This document shows, piece after piece, positions 43,224-45,976 of a DNA stretch of 45,976 nt. Source of the stretch: an uncultured Spartobacteria bacterium. GTDB lineage: Bacteria > Verrucomicrobiota > Verrucomicrobiia > Chthoniobacterales > Chthoniobacteraceae. Made by a program: the position numbers and the translations under genes. The stretch lies in NCBI GenBank assembly GCA_903929475.1, contig CAIYUV010000203.1, forward strand, positions 1 to 45,976, in the 5' to 3' direction. Within the stretch, counting starts at the first letter, position 1. Every line of letters starts with the position of its first letter. The notes beneath the pieces are model-generated. The model made no database searches. It saw only the letters and a list, made by a program, of their open reading frames with translations, and was not told the origin of the DNA.

Positions 43224-43273
43224 TCAGCATCCTCGGCTCCCTCGACTTCGTCATGGGCGAGTGCGATCGATAG
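43224..43273 (+). pseudogene. Displaced 3' end of nuoD (attR-like)
   Basis: Fifty bases coding the same last 15 residues and stop as nuoD, but with no gene body in front: the bases just upstream do not match nuoD. Its codons (CTC, GAC, GTC, GGC, TGC) follow the GC-rich host style. I read it as the original nuoD end, pushed 3077 bp downstream. Confidence 0.85.
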
Positions 43274-43336
43274 GCGGCTCCAACGTGGACAGATTTTAGA
43301 TTGGTCTCCACGTTGTGCGTGCGTAGGCTCGCGCTC

Positions 43337-43879
43337 ATGAAAGCCCTGCTCACTTGTCTCGCCCTTTTCGTTTCTTCTTTTACCCTCGGTGCTGCCCCTG
43401 CGCCACTGGCCTATAACATCAGCCAGTTCAAGCTCGGTGCCTACATCACCGGGCCGCAGCTCACGCTGGATAATGCGAAGGGCAAGGCGGTGCTCATTGA
43501 TGTTTGGGGTGTTCACTGCGGGCCGTGTTTGCGTAGCCTGCCGGAGATAGAAAACATCTCAAAGCGTCTCAAAGACAAGATGGTGGTTTTCGGCGCACAC
43601 GCGCAGGGCGGGCCGGTGGAGGCAGTGAAAGCGGTGGTTGCGCAAAACAAACTCACCTACACGGTCGTGGATAACCTTCAGAGCCCGATTCCGTCGAACA
43701 CCATTCCGCACGTTTACGTGTTCGATGCGGCGGGCGGATTGATTTTTTCAGGCAACCCGTTTGATCCGAATTTCGGTCGCGCATTGCAGGCTGCCACGAA
43801 GGGCGTGGCCAAGGCTCCTGCTCAGAGGGAGAGCGCGCTCGATGCTTTCAAGAAGGCAAACAGTGCGAAGGTTCAATAG
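43337..43879 (+). CDS. TlpA/ResA-like thioredoxin-fold protein
   Basis: A 180-aa exported thiol-disulfide protein. ATG 43337 gives a signal peptide (MKALLTCLALFVSSFTLGAA). The thioredoxin active site is CGPC in VWGVHCGPCLRSLPEIE (near 56-60) and the cis-Pro loop is SNTIPHVYVFD. Typical for periplasmic thioredoxins used in cytochrome c maturation or repair of secreted proteins. It lies just after the displaced nuoD end, so before the insertion it was probably close behind nuoD. It converges with trpA. Confidence 0.85.
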   Translation: MKALLTCLALFVSSFTLGAAPAPLAYNISQFKLGAYITGPQLTLDNAKGKAVLIDVWGVHCGPCLRSLPEIENISKRLKDKMVVFGAHAQGGPVEAVKAVVAQNKLTYTVVDNLQSPIPSNTIPHVYVFDAAGGLIFSGNPFDPNFGRALQAATKGVAKAPAQRESALDAFKKANSAKVQ

Positions 43880-43892
43880 GCTGTCTTCAGCC
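43879..43892. terminator. Weak hairpin between convergent genes
   Basis: GGCTG-TCTT-CAGCC starts at the tlpA-like stop, followed by GCTGGTTTTGG. It could serve the + strand gene; the T-run is only four bases. Confidence 0.3.
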
Positions 43893-43915
43893 GCTGGTTT
43901 TGGCTTCGATTCATT

Positions 43916-44722
43916 TTATGATTCCCGCAGCGCGGCGGTGAGCGGGGCGACGAAGGCGGTGACTTTTTCCACGAGCTTCGGGTCGCTGCCGTATTCGGCG
44001 ATGCGTTTGACGATGGCGGAGCCGACGACCACAGCATCGGCGCATTTCGCGATGGTGCGGACTTGCTCGGGCGTGCCGACTCCGAAACCGACGGCGACGG
44101 GGAGCGACGTGTATTTTTTGATCACGGCGACTTGCGCGGCCATGTCGCTCGCGACGTCGCTGCGCTCGCCGGTGACGCCCGTGCGGCTGACGTAGTAGAT
44201 GAAACCTCCGGCGTCGCGCGTGAGCAGGGCGATGCGCGGCTCGGGTGTGGTTGGCGCGATGAGGCGGATGCGTTTCAGACCGCCGTGCATTTGGAGTTCG
44301 GGGTTCGCGGAATCTTCATCCGGCGGGAGGTCGAGAAAAAGCACGCCGTCCGCACCCGCTGCCTCGGCATCGGCGAGGAACGTATCGAAGCCGTAGCGAT
44401 AGACGGGGTTCATGTAGGTGTAGAGCACGATGGGGATTTGCGTGCGCGTGCGAATTTCGCGGATGCACTGGAGGACGCCGCGCAAGCAGGCTCCGGCGGC
44501 GAGTGCGCGCGTGCTGGCCATTTGATTCACCACGCCATCGGCGAGCGGATCGGAAAACGGAACGCCGATTTCCACGAGGTCCACGCCCGCATTGGCGAAG
44601 GAGCAGACGAGTTCGCGCGTGGCGTCGAGCGAAGGATCGCCGCCGCAGATGTAAGCGATGAAGCCGGCGCGCTTCTCGGCGCGGAGGCGTGCGAATGTTT
44701 GGTCAATGCGGTTGCTGGACAT
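43916..44722 (-). CDS. trpA: Tryptophan synthase alpha chain
   Basis: A 268-aa enzyme that splits indole-3-glycerol phosphate into indole and glyceraldehyde 3-phosphate. The catalytic Glu and Asp are in VEIGVPFSDPLADG (near 49-62), with GGDPS near 29, YYVSRTGVTGER near 173 and VGFGVGTPEQV near 210 (phosphate site). Start: ATG 44722 matches the family; a longer frame to 44794 adds an unlikely 24 residues. trpB is not in the window. The gene is divergent from the QueD-like gene with a 99-bp gap. Confidence 0.95.
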   Translation of the reverse strand: MSSNRIDQTFARLRAEKRAGFIAYICGGDPSLDATRELVCSFANAGVDLVEIGVPFSDPLADGVVNQMASTRALAAGACLRGVLQCIREIRTRTQIPIVLYTYMNPVYRYGFDTFLADAEAAGADGVLFLDLPPDEDSANPELQMHGGLKRIRLIAPTTPEPRIALLTRDAGGFIYYVSRTGVTGERSDVASDMAAQVAVIKKYTSLPVAVGFGVGTPEQVRTIAKCADAVVVGSAIVKRIAEYGSDPKLVEKVTAFVAPLTAALRES

Positions 44723-44821
44723 GGCGCAGAGCAAAAACGGAAATGCGGGTTTTGGAAAAGGTTTTCGACAGATTTGGATTTTCTCCGTGCCCAACGGCCC
44801 GTCCGTCGCTCAAATGCGCGG

Positions 44822-45184
44822 ATGCGATTCCGACTTACCAAGGATTTTCAATTTGAGGCCGCGCAAACTTTGCCTTCCGCGCCCGAGGGCCACAAGTGCC
44901 GCCGGATGCACGGGCACAGCTTCAAGCTGGAGATCAGCGTCGAGGGCGAGGCCGATGCGAAGACCGGCTGGTTCTACGATCACGCGGATATTTCCCGCGC
45001 GATGAAGCCGCTGCTCGACGTGCTCGACCATTCCTACCTCAACGAAATCCCCGGCCTCGAAAATCCGACCATCGAAAATATGTGCGTCTGGTTCTGGGCG
45101 AAACTTTCCCCGCAACTGCCCGGCCTTGCCGAGATCGTCGTGCACGAAACTCCCACCGCGCGTTGCAGCTTTCGCGGCCCGTAA
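44822..45184 (+). CDS. queD: QueD/PTPS-family enzyme (6-carboxy-tetrahydropterin synthase-like)
   Basis: A 120-aa member of the 6-pyruvoyl-tetrahydropterin synthase family, likely making 6-carboxy-5,6,7,8-tetrahydropterin for queuosine. The catalytic Cys26 and zinc ligands His30 and His32 are in KCRRMHGHSF. The first zinc His of the family (F-AAH) is replaced here by Gln15 (FEAAQTLP). DHSYLNE and PTIENMCVW carry further active-site positions, and HETPTARC the catalytic Glu. No other queuosine genes are near. Confidence 0.85.
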   Translation: MRFRLTKDFQFEAAQTLPSAPEGHKCRRMHGHSFKLEISVEGEADAKTGWFYDHADISRAMKPLLDVLDHSYLNEIPGLENPTIENMCVWFWAKLSPQLPGLAEIVVHETPTARCSFRGP

Positions 45185-45229
45185 CGAAACGCTTGGCAAC
45201 CGCGCTTCCCGCGCTAATTTCCGCGCCTC

Positions 45230-45430
45230 ATGAAAATCCTTTCGCTGATCGCCGCCGTCTTTGCACTGAGCTTCAATGCCTGCGAGCAACATACCGTTGC
45301 GGAGTTGCCCGAGCATTATCAACACAAGGTCGGCAATCACGCCGAGTCTGCGCATCAAGAGGGAACGCACGAAGCCGCAGCGCACAGCGAAGCCAAGCCC
45401 GCCGAGGGCGAGCATCCGGCAAAGCACTAA
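45230..45430 (+). CDS. Small His-rich lipoprotein-like protein
   Basis: A 66-aa exported peptide. MKILSLIAAVFALSFNAC is a signal with a possible, imperfect lipobox ending at Cys18. The remaining 48 residues contain nine His and many Glu/Ala (HQEGTHEAAAHSE), suggesting metal binding. No family recognised. It is 45 bp after the QueD-like gene and converges with the cytochrome gene. Confidence 0.6.
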   Translation: MKILSLIAAVFALSFNACEQHTVAELPEHYQHKVGNHAESAHQEGTHEAAAHSEAKPAEGEHPAKH

Positions 45431-45447
45431 GCTCAGTCTCCGATTCT

Positions 45448-45894
45448 TTAGCGCGAGCGCTGACCCGGCCCGCGCGGCGTGAGGACCACGGGCGCGCCTT
45501 CCGGCAGCGGAGCACCGGCGGCAATCCATGCGCGCAGCACCGCCACTTCCGAGGGAGAAATCGCGTGACCCGTCGGCGGCATCGCGCCGGGTTGCTCATC
45601 GGCGAGCATGACCACTTGGATAAAGCGGCTCTGCTCGGGATGACCGGGCACGATCCAGTTCGACTTGCCGACGAGTTTGCGAAGCGAGTTCGTGTCCGTG
45701 AAAGCGGGCATGTTTGTGAGACGATTCTTGCCGTGGCAATGCACACAATTCGTCTCCAGCACCGGCTGCACGCTCGCGAACGACCCCGTCTTTTCCCTCT
45801 GCCCAAATCCCGCGCAACCACCCCCGAACACGAGAGCCATAGCCGACACGCAAGCGATGACGAAGGAGCGAGTTTGGAAAATGGTGTTCTTCAT
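45448..45894 (-). CDS. Haem-binding (cytochrome c-like) lipoprotein
   Basis: A 148-aa protein with a lipoprotein signal (ALVFGGGC, lipid Cys about 27; start ATG 45894). A single c-type haem site CVHCHG lies near 50-55, and MPPTGHAISPSEVAVLRAWIAAGAP near 105-129 is typical of the planctomycete/verrucomicrobial cytochrome c domain (PSC-type), with the Met as possible sixth ligand. It would be a periplasmic one-haem electron carrier. The remaining 82 bp to the window end hold nothing I can call. Confidence 0.8.
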   Translation of the reverse strand: MKNTIFQTRSFVIACVSAMALVFGGGCAGFGQREKTGSFASVQPVLETNCVHCHGKNRLTNMPAFTDTNSLRKLVGKSNWIVPGHPEQSRFIQVVMLADEQPGAMPPTGHAISPSEVAVLRAWIAAGAPLPEGAPVVLTPRGPGQRSR

Positions 45895-45976
45895 TGCGCA
45901 AAGGATGGCGACTGCCCGCAAGGCGGCAATTCAAATAGCTTTCGTGCTTCACTCATAACGCGCCTACTTTTTTGAA

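Noticed and set aside
43224-43273. Second, intact nuoD gene
   Set aside because: Only the last 15 codons are present; upstream bases do not match nuoD.

Overview
The window is GC-rich bacterial chromosome with closely packed genes. It most resembles the phylum Verrucomicrobiota. That is an inference from the gene mix (a secreted fucosidase/hexosaminidase cluster, CotH-type protein, GxxExxY protein, a Bacillus-NasC-like nitrate reductase) and from many short periodic repeats; there is no rRNA or other firm taxonomic marker.

Region 1 (1-19670, all + strand) is one long nitrate assimilation locus. In order it holds: a NasS/NrtA-like nitrate binder cut by the window edge, the ABC transporter nrtA-nrtB-nrtC-nrtD, an AlgE-type outer-membrane porin, a second (MFS, NNP family) nitrate transporter, a PP2C phosphatase-Ser/Thr kinase fusion, a CysJ-like diflavin reductase, a NirA-type siroheme nitrite reductase, a membrane b-cytochrome-like protein with Cys-rich tail, a pyrimidine-dimer glycosylase, a NasC-type molybdopterin nitrate reductase, a 4Fe-4S ferredoxin protein, a cupin and a Tat-exported Rieske protein. 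Nitrate would pass the porin, enter by NrtABCD or NNP, be reduced by NasC and then by NirA, with the diflavin reductase as likely electron source. Three repeat insertions interrupt this locus: a GxxExxY gene cassette between nrtB and nrtC, a 29-bp perfect inverted repeat between nirA and the cytochrome gene, and a heptamer inverted array at the 3' end of nasC.

Region 2 (19717-24756) has housekeeping and unknown genes: a class I aldolase, a divergent pair of coiled-coil proteins (one tail-anchored, one with a zinc ribbon), a secreted protein with a possible His/Cys dyad, and bioB.

Region 3 (24757-27064) is a repeat island: a decamer repeat, heptamer arrays, a 42-bp tandem array, small hairpins, and about 780 bp of 21-bp-period DNA arranged as two opposed arms that read as coiled-coil-like heptads. 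One small helical protein gene sits between opposed heptamer arrays.

Region 4 (27065-36851, - strand) is a secreted glycan-degradation cluster: GH20 hexosaminidase, two tandem GH29 fucosidases, a CotH-family protein, an NHL-type propeller protein and a large TIM-barrel hydrolase-like protein.

Region 5 (37040-45976) has a membrane protein, an old-yellow-enzyme reductase, nuoD, a 964-aa secreted orphan, a TlpA-like thioredoxin, trpA, a QueD-like enzyme, a small His-rich lipoprotein and a haem-binding lipoprotein. The most striking observation is here: the last 50 bp of nuoD are repeated 3077 bp downstream with only synonymous differences, and the orphan gene lies exactly between the copies. 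This looks like an element integrated into the 3' end of nuoD.
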